Positions 23,636 to 32,936 of a DNA stretch of 64,000 nt are shown here, in pieces. The notes below the pieces were generated by a model that was not told the origin of the DNA, made no database searches, and worked only from the letters and a program-made list of their open reading frames with translations. Made by a program: the position numbers and the translations under genes. How positions within the stretch are numbered: position 1 is the stretch's first letter; every line of letters starts with the position of its first letter. This DNA comes from Saccharothrix longispora (GTDB taxonomy: Bacteria; Actinomycetota; Actinomycetes; Mycobacteriales; Pseudonocardiaceae), in contig NZ_NSDM01000004.1 in the NCBI RefSeq assembly GCF_030852425.1, positions 418,655-482,654 of the forward strand. The letters are read 5' to 3'.

Positions 23636-26600
23636 GTGGTTGCATCTACCGCCGTGGTGGTGAACAGGGCTCCGTTGCTGGTGCGCCCGGAACGGCAGGA
23701 GGAGCCCCGGCACGACTGGGAGCCCGCCGCGCGCCGGGTGTTCGAGCACCCCGGCGGTCCGCTGCGCGTGCTCGGCGGACCCGGCACGGGCAAGACGACG
23801 CTGATCGCGGAGGTCGTGGCCGACCGCGTGCTGCGCCGGGGCGCGCACCCCGAGCGGGTGCTGGTGCTCACCGCGAACCGCCGCGCCGCCGAGGCCATGC
23901 GCGCCCGGATCACCCGCCTGCTGACGGCGCGGGCCGTCGACGACGGCGTGCTGCCCACCACGCAGGAACCCCTGGTCCGCACGGTCCACTCGTACGCGTT
24001 CGCCGTGCTGCGCAACCAGGCCGCGCTGCTCGGCGAGGAGCCGCCGCGCCTGCTGGCCGGCCCCGAGCACGACGCCGTGGTGCGCGAGCTGCTGGAGGGC
24101 GACGTGGCGATGGGCGCGCCGAAGTGGCCCGAGCGGCTGCGCCCCGCGCTCACCCTGCCCGGCTTCGCCGCCGAGCTGCGCGACCTCATGCAGCGCGCCA
24201 CCGAGCGCGGCCTCGCCCCCGAGGAGCTGACCGAGCTGGGCCGCAAGCAGTCCCGCGAGGAGTGGGTCGCGGCCGGCCTGTTCGCCACCCAGTACGAGCA
24301 GGTCAACCTGCTGACCAGCAGCGGGCAGGGGCACGCGCCGTCGTACGACGCCGCCGAGCTGGTCGACAACGCGCTGCTCGCGTTCGAGACCGAACCGGGC
24401 GTGCTCGACGGCGAACGCCGCCGCGTCCGCCACCTCCTGGTCGACGACGCCCAGCACCTCGACCCGCTCCAGCTCGCGTTCCTCGCGAGCCTCGGCTCCA
24501 CCGCCGACGAGTTCATCCTGGTCGGCGACCCGGACCAGGCGATCTTCTCGTTCCGCGGCGCCGACCCGACCCTGCTGGCCGACGCGGACGCGCCCACCGC
24601 CGTGCTGCGCGAGGGCCACCGCATGGCGCCGGAGGTCCGGGCCGCCGTCGGCCGCCTGGCGCTGCGCCTGCCCGGCGCGTCGCCGACCCGCGAGGTGAGC
24701 CCCGTCGACGGCGAGGGCCACGTCCGGGTGCGGCTGTTCGCGTCCGGCGCGCAGGAGGCCGCGTGGGTGGCCGACCAGCTGCGCCGCGCCCACCTGATCG
24801 ACGGGGTGCCGTGGTCGCGGATGGCCGTCGTCGCGCGGTCCGCCACCCGCGTCCTGCCCGTGCTGCAACGGGCGCTGCTCGCGGCGGGCGTGCCGGTCGC
24901 CGTCCCGCACGACGAGCTGCCGCTCGCCCAGCAGCCCGCGGTCATCCCGTTCCTGGCGCTGCTGCGCTGCGCCGCCGTCCCCGGCAGCCTCGACGAGGAC
25001 ACCGCCGCGATGCTGCTGTCCTCGCCGCTGGGCGGCGCGGACCCGTTGGCGCTGCGTCGGTTGCGCCGCGGCCTGCGGCGGCTGGAGCTGGCCGCCGGCG
25101 GCGACCGGTCCAGCGGCGAGCTGCTCGCCGAGGTGATCGAGACCGCCGACCGGCTCGCCGCGCTGGAGGACGCCGAGGCGCAGCCCGCGCGGCGCGTCGG
25201 CGGGTTGCTGCGCACCACGCGCAAGGCCATCGCCGACGGGCTGAGCGTCGAGCAGGTGCTGTGGGAGCTGTGGCGGGCCACCGGCCTGGAGAACCGCTGG
25301 GTGGCGCAGTCCGCCCGGCGCGGCACCACCGGCATGCAGGCAGACCGCGACCTGGACGCCGTCGTCGGCCTGTTCGAGGCCGCCGCGAAGTACGTCGACC
25401 GGCTGCCCGGCGCCGGTCCCGAGGGCTTCGCCGACTACCTGGCCGCGCAGCGGTTCGCGGGCGACACGATGGCCGCGTCCGCGCCCGTGGGCGAGGCGGT
25501 GTCCGTGCTCACCGCGCACGCCGCCGCCGGTCGCGAGTGGACGGTCGTGGCGGTGCCCGGCGTGCAGGAGGGCTCGTGGCCGGACCTGCGGCTGCGGGGT
25601 TCGCTGCTCGGCGTGGAGCGGCTGGTCGACCTCGTCGCGGGCGTGCCGTCGGAGACGGTGTCCGCGATCGCGCCGCTGCTGGCCGAGGAACGGCGGCTGC
25701 TGCTCGTCGCCGCCAGCCGCGCCGAGCGGACGCTGCTGGTCAGCGCGGTGCGCGGCGAGGACGAGCAGCCGTCGCGGTTCCTCGACGAGATCGAGGAGCT
25801 GTCCACCGACGAACCCGAGCGGCGCACCCACACCCCCGAGCGCGGCCTGGTGCTCGCCGAGCTGGTCGGCGAGCTGCGCCGGGTCGTGTGCGACGACGAC
25901 GAGCCCGCCGGGCGCAGGGAGCGCGCGGCGGCGCAGCTCGCCCGCCTCGCCGCCGAGGGCGTGCCCGGCGCGCACCCCGACTCCTGGTACGGCCTGCACG
26001 ACGTGACCACCGACGATCCACTGTGGACCGAGGAGCACACGGTCAGCGTGTCGCCGTCCACGGTCGAGACGCTGGCCACGTGCCCGCTGCGGTGGGTCGT
26101 CGAGCGGCACGGCGGCCAGGACCCGGCGGAGCTGGCCTCGATCACCGGCACCCTCGTGCACGCGCTCGCCCAGGCCGCCGCCACCGGCGCCGACGAGAAG
26201 GAGCTGCGGGTCCGGCTCGACGAGGCGTGGGCCGCGGTGGACGCGGGCGCGCCCTGGTTCTCCCGCCGCGAGCGGCAGCGGGTGGAGCGGATGCTCGACA
26301 CGTTCCTGGCCTGGCTCGCCTCCAGCCGCGACCAGCTCACCCAGGTCGCGGTCGAGGAGGAGATCTCGGTCGAGGTGCCGAAGCAGGACGGCGGCCCGTG
26401 GCTGCGCGTGCGGGGCCGCGTCGACCGGCTGGAGACCGACCGCGAGGGTCGTCCGGTCGTGGTCGACGTCAAGACCGGCCGGAACCCGGTCACGAAGAAG
26501 GAGGCGCAGGAGCACCCCCAGCTGGCCGTCTACCAGCTCGCCTCCGCGCTCGGCGGCTTCACCCACCTCGGCCTCGGCACCGACCCGGGCGGCGCGCGGC

Positions 26601-26821
26601 TGCTGTACGTGGCGAAGGAGAACAAGAAGACCGGCGCCACCGAGCTGGAGCAGTCGCCGCTGGACGAGCAGGGCGTCCGGGTCTGGCTGGAGGCGGTGCA
26701 GGTCGCCGCCGGCTCGTCCGTCGGGCCCGGGTACCGGGCCGCCGAGAACGCAGACTGCGACCGCTGCCCGGCGCGCACCACGTGCCCGATCCACGCCTCC
26801 GGCCGACAGGTCAGCCAATGA
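23636..26821 (+). CDS. adnA: AdnA subunit of the AdnAB helicase-nuclease
   Basis: This 1061-residue protein with UvrD-like motor and C-terminal RecB-type nuclease processes double-strand break ends with AdnB. Walker A GGPGTGKTT lies at about residues 47-55. The Walker B region reads LLVDDAQHLDP, with Asp in place of the usual second acidic Glu of DExQ, suggesting a modified motor. The nuclease module has LVHALAQAA, VVVDVKTGRNP (D-x-K) and iron-sulfur type cysteines: one in LATCPLRW, then CDRCPARTTCP near the C-terminus. GTG 23636 is used; GTGs at 23654-23660 are also possible. AdnAB replaces RecBCD/AddAB in mycobacteria and relatives. Confidence 0.88.
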   Translation: MVASTAVVVNRAPLLVRPERQEEPRHDWEPAARRVFEHPGGPLRVLGGPGTGKTTLIAEVVADRVLRRGAHPERVLVLTANRRAAEAMRARITRLLTARAVDDGVLPTTQEPLVRTVHSYAFAVLRNQAALLGEEPPRLLAGPEHDAVVRELLEGDVAMGAPKWPERLRPALTLPGFAAELRDLMQRATERGLAPEELTELGRKQSREEWVAAGLFATQYEQVNLLTSSGQGHAPSYDAAELVDNALLAFETEPGVLDGERRRVRHLLVDDAQHLDPLQLAFLASLGSTADEFILVGDPDQAIFSFRGADPTLLADADAPTAVLREGHRMAPEVRAAVGRLALRLPGASPTREVSPVDGEGHVRVRLFASGAQEAAWVADQLRRAHLIDGVPWSRMAVVARSATRVLPVLQRALLAAGVPVAVPHDELPLAQQPAVIPFLALLRCAAVPGSLDEDTAAMLLSSPLGGADPLALRRLRRGLRRLELAAGGDRSSGELLAEVIETADRLAALEDAEAQPARRVGGLLRTTRKAIADGLSVEQVLWELWRATGLENRWVAQSARRGTTGMQADRDLDAVVGLFEAAAKYVDRLPGAGPEGFADYLAAQRFAGDTMAASAPVGEAVSVLTAHAAAGREWTVVAVPGVQEGSWPDLRLRGSLLGVERLVDLVAGVPSETVSAIAPLLAEERRLLLVAASRAERTLLVSAVRGEDEQPSRFLDEIEELSTDEPERRTHTPERGLVLAELVGELRRVVCDDDEPAGRRERAAAQLARLAAEGVPGAHPDSWYGLHDVTTDDPLWTEEHTVSVSPSTVETLATCPLRWVVERHGGQDPAELASITGTLVHALAQAAATGADEKELRVRLDEAWAAVDAGAPWFSRRERQRVERMLDTFLAWLASSRDQLTQVAVEEEISVEVPKQDGGPWLRVRGRVDRLETDREGRPVVVDVKTGRNPVTKKEAQEHPQLAVYQLASALGGFTHLGLGTDPGGARLLYVAKENKKTGATELEQSPLDEQGVRVWLEAVQVAAGSSVGPGYRAAENADCDRCPARTTCPIHASGRQVSQ
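26017..26027 (+). repeat. 11-mer TCCACTGTGGA, copy 1 (inside adnA)
   Basis: Inverted arms TCCAC/GTGGA around a central T. The same 11-mer occurs at 59224 and 62778. Here it is coding and read in the frame gat-cca-ctg-tgg. Confidence 0.7.
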
Positions 26822-26888
26822 CCGGTTGACCTGGGAGTTCGCCCCGGCCCTGCGGGTCGCCGAAGCGTCCGCGGGCCGACAACGGAGA

Positions 26889-29800
26889 ATGCCCGGTGTG
26901 GTGATGCCGGACGAGGTCGAGCGGGTGGGCGGGTCGGGAGCCCTCGCCAGTCCGTTCGAGGTCGCCGAGGCGCTCGGCCTGCCCAGGCCCACGCCCGAGC
27001 AGGCCGCCGTCATCGCCGCGCCCACCGCGCCCGCCCTCGTCGTGGCCGGCGCGGGCGCGGGCAAGACCGAGACGATGGCCGCCCGCGTCGTCTACCTGGT
27101 CGCCAACGGCTTCGTCACGCCCGACCGCGTCCTCGGCCTCACGTTCACCCGCAAGGCCGCCCGCCAGCTCTCCGACCGCGTCCGGGCCCGCCTGCGCCGA
27201 CTGGGCGGCTCCCCGCTGCTCGACCGGCTCGACCCGGGCGGCGAGCGCCGGGCCGCCGTCCTCACCGGCGAACCGGTGATCCTCACCTACCACGCCTACG
27301 CGGGCAGGCTCGTCGGCGAGCACGGGCTGCGGCTGCCCGTGGAACCCGGCGTGCGGCTGCTCACCGAGACCGCGGCGTGGCAGCTCGCGCACCGCGTCGT
27401 CTCCACCTGGACGGAGGACATCGACACCGACAAGGTGCCCGCCACCGTCACCGGCTACCTGCTGGCGCTGGCCGGCGAGCTGGGGGAGCACCTGGTGCGC
27501 CCGGAGGCCCTGCGCGAGCACGCCGACCGGCTGTGCGCGCTGGTCGAGAACGCGCCGAGGACCAAGCGGCAGGGCGACAACCTGCCGCAGTCGCTCCAGG
27601 CCGTCGTCGACGCCCAGCGGCTGCGGGCGAACCTCCTGCCGCTGCTGGAGGCGTACCAGGCGCGCAAGCGGCGCGAGGCGGCCATGGACTTCGCCGACCA
27701 GATGTCGCTGGCCGCGCGGCTGGCCGCCGAGTACCCCGAGGTGGCGCGGGGCGAGCGCGAGCGCTACGGCGCCGTGCTGCTCGACGAGTACCAGGACACC
27801 GGCCACGCCCAGCGCGTGCTGCTGCGGTCGCTGTTCGGGCGGGGCGAGCCGATGCCCGTGACGTCGGTCGGCGACCCGGCCCAGGCGATCTACGGCTGGC
27901 GCGGCGCGTCCGCCGCCAACCTGCCGCGGTTCGTCCACGACTTCCCGCCCGCTCGCAAGTACGGCCTGCTCACCAGCTTCCGCAACCCGCCCGAGGTGCT
28001 GGCACTGGCCAACGCCGTGTCCGCGCCCCTGCGCGCCACGGGCCTGGACGTCGACGAGTTGCGCGCCCGTGACGGCGCCGGGCCGGGCGACGTCCGGGTG
28101 GCGTTGTTCGACAACGTCCGCGAGGAGCTGGACTGGGTCGCCGACACCGTCGCCGCCCAGTGGGAGCAGCACCTGGACAGCAGCGACGAGCCGCCGACCG
28201 CCGCCGTCCTGGTCCGCCGCCGCTCCGACATGGCCGCCATCGCCGCGGTCCTGCGCGACCGCGGCCTGCCCGTCGAGGTCGTCGGCCTGGGCGGGCTGCT
28301 CGACGAACCCGAGGTGCGCGACCTCACCAGCGCCCTGCGCGTCCTGGTCGACCCGCTCGCGGGCACGGCCGCCGCCCGCCTGCTCACCGGCTCGCGCTGG
28401 CGCCTCGCCGCGTACGACCTGGCCGCCCTGTGGAGCCGGGCGCGCGAACTGGCCGGGTCGCCGACCCGCCAGGCCGTCGTGGACGACCCGCTGTCCGTCC
28501 TCGCCGACGCCCTGCCCGGCGAGCACTCCGAGCAGGCCGGCCTCGCCGACGCGCTGGACGACCCGGGCGACCCCACCGCCTACTCGGCGGAGGGCTACCG
28601 CCGCATCCGCCGGCTCGGCGCGGAGCTGTCCGCCCTGCGCCGCCGCCTCGACCAGCCGCTGCCCGAGCTGGTCGCCGACGTCGAGCGCACCCTGCTGCTC
28701 GACATCGAGGCCATGGCCAGGCCCGGCGGCGTGGGTCGGGCGCACCTGGACGCGTTCGCCGACGTGGTCGACGACTTCGCCGCCGCCAGCCCGTCCGCGA
28801 CGCTGCCCGCCCTGGTGGACTACCTCTACACCGCCGAGCAGGCCGAGGACGGCCTGGAGCCCGGCGAGGTGGAGGTCGCGCCGAACCGGGTGCAGGTGCT
28901 GACCATGCACTCCGCGAAGGGCCTGGAGTGGCACGTCGTCGCCGTGCCGCACGTGGTCAAGGACATCTTCCCCGGTCGCAAGAAGTCGTCGAGCTGGCTG
29001 CGGTCGGTCACCGCACTGCCCGCCGACCTGCGCGGTGACGCCGAGGACCTGCCGACGCTGCGCGTGCCGCCCGGGGCCGACCGCAAGGAGGTCGAGGAGG
29101 CCCTCGTCCGGCACGAGGAGGACTTCGACGCCCGCCGCCTGGTGGAGGAGCGCCGGCTGCTGTACGTGGCGCTCACCCGGTCCGAGCACAGCCTGCTCGT
29201 GTCCGGGCACTGGTGGGCCGAGTCGGGGGAGAAGCCCAAGGGGCCGTCGGCGTTCCTCACCGAACTGCGCGAGGCCGTGCTGGCGGCCGAGCACCCGCCC
29301 GCCGACATCGCCCACTGGGCGCCGCGACCGGGCGAGGACGACCCCAACCCGCTCGCCTCGCAGACCAAGACCGCCCAGTGGCCCGCCGACCCCCTGGGCA
29401 GGCGGCGCGCGGCCGTGGCGGAGGGGGCGGAGCTGGTGCTGGCGGCGCTGGAGCGCCACCTCGCCGGGCCCGTGCCCGCCGCCGAGCCCGAGCCCGCCGA
29501 GCCCGAGCCCGTCCCCGACGAGCCCGGACCCGTCGAACCGGTGGACCTCGAACCGCCCCCGGACTTCGACTACGAACCGCCCGAGGAGCCGGACGACGAC
29601 GAGCCGCCGCTCCCCGAGCCGGACCACCCCGAGCCGGACCACCCCGAGCCGGACCACCCCGAGCCGGACCACCCCGAGCCGGACCACCCCGAGCCGGAGC
29701 CCGCCGAGCCGGAGCCCGCCGAGCCGGAGCCCGCCGAACCTGCCGAACCTGCCGAACAGGACGGACCGGCCGCGCCGGAGGAGGACCCCGACGACCCCGA

Positions 29801-30470
29801 GGGCTGGGCCCGCGACGTCGACGTCCTCCTCGCCGAGCGCGCCGCCGCGGCCGACCGGCGGGAGCGCGTCGTGCTGCCCGACCACCTCTCGGTCAGCCAA
29901 CTCGTCGAACTCGCCGCCGACCCGGACCTGCTGGCCCGGCGCCTGCGCCGCCCCCTGCCGTTCCCGCCGAACCCGCTGGCCCGCCGCGGCACGGCGTTCC
30001 ACACGTGGCTGGAGCAGCGGTTCGGCGTGCGCCGCCTGTTCGACCTGGACGAGCTGCCCGGCGCGGCCGACGAGGACGCCTCGCCCGACGCGGACCTGAC
30101 CCCGCTCCAGGAGGCCTTCCTGCGCAGCGAGTGGGGCGACCGGGCGCCGCACGACGTCGAGGTGCCGTTCGAGGCGGAGATCGACGGCCTGTCGGTGCGC
30201 GGCCGCATGGACGCGGTGTTCGCCGACGAGGACGGCGGCTGGACCGTCGTGGACTGGAAGACGGGGCGGGTGCCGGACGCCGAGCGGCTGCCCGCGCTGT
30301 CCGTGCAGCTCGCGGCGTACCGGCTGGCGTGGGCGGCGCTGACGGGCACGCCCGTGGCGAAGGTGCGGGCGGCGTTCCACTACGTGCGGCACGAGCACAC
30401 GCTGCGCCCCGTGGACCTGCTGGACGCGGACGGCCTGCGCGACCTGGTCCGCTCGGTCCCGACCGGCTGA
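26889..30470 (+). CDS. adnB: AdnB subunit of the AdnAB helicase-nuclease
   Basis: This protein of about 1193 residues is the partner of AdnA. Walker A AGAGAGKTET lies at about residues 53-62, Walker B is LLDEYQDTGHAQRVLL, and helicase motifs include GDPAQAIYGWRGA, TMHSAKGLEWHVVAVP and LLYVALTRSE. The RecB-type nuclease ends with RRGTAFHTWLEQRF and TVVDWKTGRVP. Between motor and nuclease sits an unusually long acidic Pro/Glu linker of about 110 residues with tandem PEPDH repeats. That makes it about 100 residues longer than I recall for mycobacterial AdnB. ATG 26889 is used; TTG 26826 is an upstream alternative. The stop abuts the stop of the next, convergent gene. Confidence 0.88.
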   Translation: MPGVVMPDEVERVGGSGALASPFEVAEALGLPRPTPEQAAVIAAPTAPALVVAGAGAGKTETMAARVVYLVANGFVTPDRVLGLTFTRKAARQLSDRVRARLRRLGGSPLLDRLDPGGERRAAVLTGEPVILTYHAYAGRLVGEHGLRLPVEPGVRLLTETAAWQLAHRVVSTWTEDIDTDKVPATVTGYLLALAGELGEHLVRPEALREHADRLCALVENAPRTKRQGDNLPQSLQAVVDAQRLRANLLPLLEAYQARKRREAAMDFADQMSLAARLAAEYPEVARGERERYGAVLLDEYQDTGHAQRVLLRSLFGRGEPMPVTSVGDPAQAIYGWRGASAANLPRFVHDFPPARKYGLLTSFRNPPEVLALANAVSAPLRATGLDVDELRARDGAGPGDVRVALFDNVREELDWVADTVAAQWEQHLDSSDEPPTAAVLVRRRSDMAAIAAVLRDRGLPVEVVGLGGLLDEPEVRDLTSALRVLVDPLAGTAAARLLTGSRWRLAAYDLAALWSRARELAGSPTRQAVVDDPLSVLADALPGEHSEQAGLADALDDPGDPTAYSAEGYRRIRRLGAELSALRRRLDQPLPELVADVERTLLLDIEAMARPGGVGRAHLDAFADVVDDFAAASPSATLPALVDYLYTAEQAEDGLEPGEVEVAPNRVQVLTMHSAKGLEWHVVAVPHVVKDIFPGRKKSSSWLRSVTALPADLRGDAEDLPTLRVPPGADRKEVEEALVRHEEDFDARRLVEERRLLYVALTRSEHSLLVSGHWWAESGEKPKGPSAFLTELREAVLAAEHPPADIAHWAPRPGEDDPNPLASQTKTAQWPADPLGRRRAAVAEGAELVLAALERHLAGPVPAAEPEPAEPEPVPDEPGPVEPVDLEPPPDFDYEPPEEPDDDEPPLPEPDHPEPDHPEPDHPEPDHPEPDHPEPEPAEPEPAEPEPAEPAEPAEQDGPAAPEEDPDDPEGWARDVDVLLAERAAAADRRERVVLPDHLSVSQLVELAADPDLLARRLRRPLPFPPNPLARRGTAFHTWLEQRFGVRRLFDLDELPGAADEDASPDADLTPLQEAFLRSEWGDRAPHDVEVPFEAEIDGLSVRGRMDAVFADEDGGWTVVDWKTGRVPDAERLPALSVQLAAYRLAWAALTGTPVAKVRAAFHYVRHEHTLRPVDLLDADGLRDLVRSVPTG
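29613..29757 (+). repeat. 15-bp tandem repeats encoding (PEPDH)n and (EPEPA)n in adnB
   Basis: CCCGAGCCGGACCAC occurs five times in perfect tandem from 29613, giving PEPDH repeats. Three or so copies of a GAGCCGGAGCCCGCC-type unit and shorter GAACCTGCC units follow. The near-perfect identity at DNA level points to recent expansion by slippage, so copy number probably varies between strains. Confidence 0.9.
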
Positions 30471-31007
30471 CTAGCCGTGCACCCGTGCCTCGGCGGGCAC
30501 TTCCTTGAGCACGCGGTCGTAGAGCACTTCCAGCAGCCAGCGCCCGAACAGCGACGGCCCGAACTCGGTCGACCGGTCCTCCGGCGGCACCAGCAGCTCG
30601 GCCGTGCCCGCCTCGTCGACCGAGACGACGCCGATGCCGTAGTAGTCCAGCTCCATCAGCGGCCACGCCCGGTCGTCCTGCGGCGGCGGCAGGACCACCG
30701 AGCAGGGGGCGAGCGTCATCAGCGTGCCGCAGGACTGGAGCGCGTGGTCCACGGTGGACTCGCCCACCAGGACGCCGACCAGTTCGACGGCGGGCACCGG
30801 CAGCCGGTCGTGCGCGGCCGGCTCGAACCAGGACCGGAACCACGAGGGGTCGGGCTGCGGGGGCCAGCCGTTCGCGCTGCGCCACTCGTGCACGTCGGCG
30901 CGGACCCGCACGACCGCGGACACCTGGTGACCCAGCACGGCGACGTCGGGAACGACGATGCCGCGCCAACCCAGAGCCGTCGCGGCGTGGTGGAGGAGCG
31001 GTTGCAC
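30471..31007 (-). CDS. conserved hypothetical protein, function unknown
   Basis: This 178-residue protein starts MQPLLHHAATALGWRGIVVPDVAVLGHQVSAVVRVRADVHEW, reading GTG at 31007. It has mixed alpha/beta character with several Trp, Pro and Asp residues, and no signal peptide, membrane segment or known catalytic motif. I do not recognise the family. Its stop codon directly abuts the adnB stop on the other strand with no spacer, so the two transcripts must overlap at the 3' ends. The upstream region (31008-31086) contains only the end of the next gene's spacer. Confidence 0.65.
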   Translation of the reverse strand: MQPLLHHAATALGWRGIVVPDVAVLGHQVSAVVRVRADVHEWRSANGWPPQPDPSWFRSWFEPAAHDRLPVPAVELVGVLVGESTVDHALQSCGTLMTLAPCSVVLPPPQDDRAWPLMELDYYGIGVVSVDEAGTAELLVPPEDRSTEFGPSLFGRWLLEVLYDRVLKEVPAEARVHG

Positions 31008-31086
31008 TCGGGCATCCTAGAACTGGTTGCGGTTTCAATGACAGACCCTCGGCCGCGCTGGGTGTCGAACCCCGCACGGAGAGTCG

Positions 31087-31467
31087 TCAGCGGGTTGAGC
31101 GCGCCACGCGCAAGGCCCACAGGATCAGCGGGACCTGCAACGGGAGGCGGCCGTAGGCGATGGCGCGGGCCTTGGGCGACTTCGCCCGGTAGTCGTACGC
31201 CATCTTCACGTTCGCCGGGAACACCGCGGCGAAGAACACCGCGGCCAGCTTCGCGGCCGTTCCCCGCGTGCGGGGGGCCGCGACCGCCGCGGCCAACGCG
31301 ACCTCCGCCACACCGGACGCGTACGTCCAGGTCCGGGGCTTGCCCGGCAGCCGGCGCGGCACGATCGAGTCGTACTGCCGCGGCTTGGCGAAGTGCGTGG
31401 CACCGGCCGCGCCCAGCAGCCCGGCCAGCGCCAGCGCCGACCGGGAGCCGGAACGTGAGGTCTCCAT
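31087..31467 (-). CDS. DoxX-like integral membrane protein
   Basis: This 126-residue protein has about four hydrophobic segments (ALALAGLLGAAGATHF, GVAEVALAAAVAAP, AAKLAAVFFAAVFPANVKMAYD, LPLQVPLILWALRVA). The pattern GATHFAKPRQYDSIVPRRLPG is typical of small actinobacterial DoxX-type membrane proteins. Redox or thiosulfate roles described for some DoxX members cannot be assumed. ATG 31467 follows GAGG at six bases. It is divergent from the M20 peptidase gene, 56 bases away. Confidence 0.75.
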   Translation of the reverse strand: METSRSGSRSALALAGLLGAAGATHFAKPRQYDSIVPRRLPGKPRTWTYASGVAEVALAAAVAAPRTRGTAAKLAAVFFAAVFPANVKMAYDYRAKSPKARAIAYGRLPLQVPLILWALRVARSTR

Positions 31468-31523
31468 GGGACCACCCTGTCATGCCGGCCACCGACCGGC
31501 GTCCCCAGGGCTATCCTCCGCCC

Positions 31524-32936
31524 GTGAGCGGTGATCCAGAAGAACCCGAGCATCCCGAGCGGGCGGCCGTGGCCGCACTCGCCGACGACTTCGTGGCCGG
31601 GCTGCGCGAGTGGCTCGCCATCCCCTCGATCGGGGTGGACCCGGCCCACCACGGCGACGTCCACGCCTCCGCGCGGTGGCTGGCGGAGGCCCTGCGCCGG
31701 GACGGCTGGCCCGACGTGCGGGTCTGGGACTCCGGTCCCGCCCTGCCCGCCGTCTACGCCTGCCTGCCCGCCGAGGACCCCGCGGCGCCGACCGTGCTGG
31801 TCTACGGCCACCACGACGTGCAACCGGTCGACCCGGTCGAGCAGTGGCGACACCCGCCGTTCGACCCCACCCTCGTGGGGGAGGAGCTGTTCGGGCGCGG
31901 CGCGAGCGACGACAAGGGGCAGGTCGCCATGCACCTGCTCGGCGTGCGGGCGCACCTGGCCGCGACCGGCGCCGACCGGCCCGCCGTCACGCTCAAGCTG
32001 TTCGTCGAGGGCGAGGAGGAGTCCGGCTCGCCGCACCTGACCCGGCTGCTCGACGAGCACCGCGACGACCTCGCGTGCGACCTCGTCGTGTTCACCGACA
32101 CACCCCTGTACTCCCGCGACGCGCCGACCGTGTGCACCGGCCAGCGCGGCGTGTACGGCGCCGAGGTCGTCCTCACCGGCGGCGCGTCCGACGTCCACTC
32201 CGGCCGGGCGGGCGGCAGCGTGCCCAACCCGGCCACCGCCGCGGCCCGGCTCGTCGCCGCCCTGCACGACGACGACGGCCGCGTCCGGCTGCGCGACTTC
32301 TACGCCGACGTGGTCGAGCCCACCGACGCCGAGCGCGCCGACTACGCGGAACTGCCGTTCGACGAGGACGTGTGGCTGGCGAACTCCGGCGGCGCGCAGG
32401 CCCTGGCCGGCGAACCCGGCTGGTCCACCCTCGAACGCGTCTGGGTGCGCCCGACCGCCGAGGTCAACGGCATCAGCGGCGGGTACACCGGTCCCGGCCT
32501 GAAGACGATCGTGCCCGCGTCGGCCTCGGTGAAGCTGTCGTTCCGCCTGGTGCCCGACCAGCGGCCCGAGCGGGTCGCCGACGCCCTGCGCGAGTTCGTC
32601 GCCGCGCACACCCCGCCCGGCCTGCGCGCCGAGGTCGTCGCCCGGGGCGACGGCGTCCCGCCCTACGCCGTGGACGTCTCGCACCCCGCCGTGGGCGCGG
32701 TCCGCGACGCCGTGGAGATCGCGTTCGACCAGCCCGTCAGGTTCAGCCGGACGGGCGGTTCCGGGCCGGCGGCCCTGCTGCACGGGTGGCTCGGCGTGCC
32801 CGTCGTGTACCTGGGGGCGACGTTGCCGGACGACCGCATCCACGCGCCGAACGAGCGCGTCGTCGTGCCGCTGCTGCTGCGCGGCGCCGAGGCCGCCGCG
32901 CACCTGTGGCGGCTCCTCCCCGGGAGGCTGTCGTGA
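31524..32936 (+). CDS. M20-family metallo-dipeptidase
   Basis: This 470-residue M20 peptidase has metal site 1 YGHHDVQPVD (His/Asp), RGASDDKGQ (Asp bridging), EGEEESGS (catalytic Glu) and VFTDTPLY. A dimerisation/lid domain around ASDVHSGRAGGSVPNP follows, and the final metal His is in RIHAPNERV. This set is typical of actinobacterial dipeptidases in the ArgE/DapE/PepV group. It is cytosolic, with no signal. GTG 31524 is the start; its stop overlaps the start of the potassium-channel gene (GTGA), so the two are translationally coupled. Confidence 0.88.
   Translation: MSGDPEEPEHPERAAVAALADDFVAGLREWLAIPSIGVDPAHHGDVHASARWLAEALRRDGWPDVRVWDSGPALPAVYACLPAEDPAAPTVLVYGHHDVQPVDPVEQWRHPPFDPTLVGEELFGRGASDDKGQVAMHLLGVRAHLAATGADRPAVTLKLFVEGEEESGSPHLTRLLDEHRDDLACDLVVFTDTPLYSRDAPTVCTGQRGVYGAEVVLTGGASDVHSGRAGGSVPNPATAAARLVAALHDDDGRVRLRDFYADVVEPTDAERADYAELPFDEDVWLANSGGAQALAGEPGWSTLERVWVRPTAEVNGISGGYTGPGLKTIVPASASVKLSFRLVPDQRPERVADALREFVAAHTPPGLRAEVVARGDGVPPYAVDVSHPAVGAVRDAVEIAFDQPVRFSRTGGSGPAALLHGWLGVPVVYLGATLPDDRIHAPNERVVVPLLLRGAEAAAHLWRLLPGRLS

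Noticed and set aside
21866..27064. antisense open frame of about 1700 codons opposite pirin, TPR and adnA
   Set aside because: A shadow of the plus-strand genes. Composition is repetitive and arginine/glycine-rich, with no motif.
29613..29757. a separate mobile or regulatory repeat inside adnB
   Set aside because: It is in frame and keeps the reading frame in multiples of five codons, so it is a coding microsatellite.
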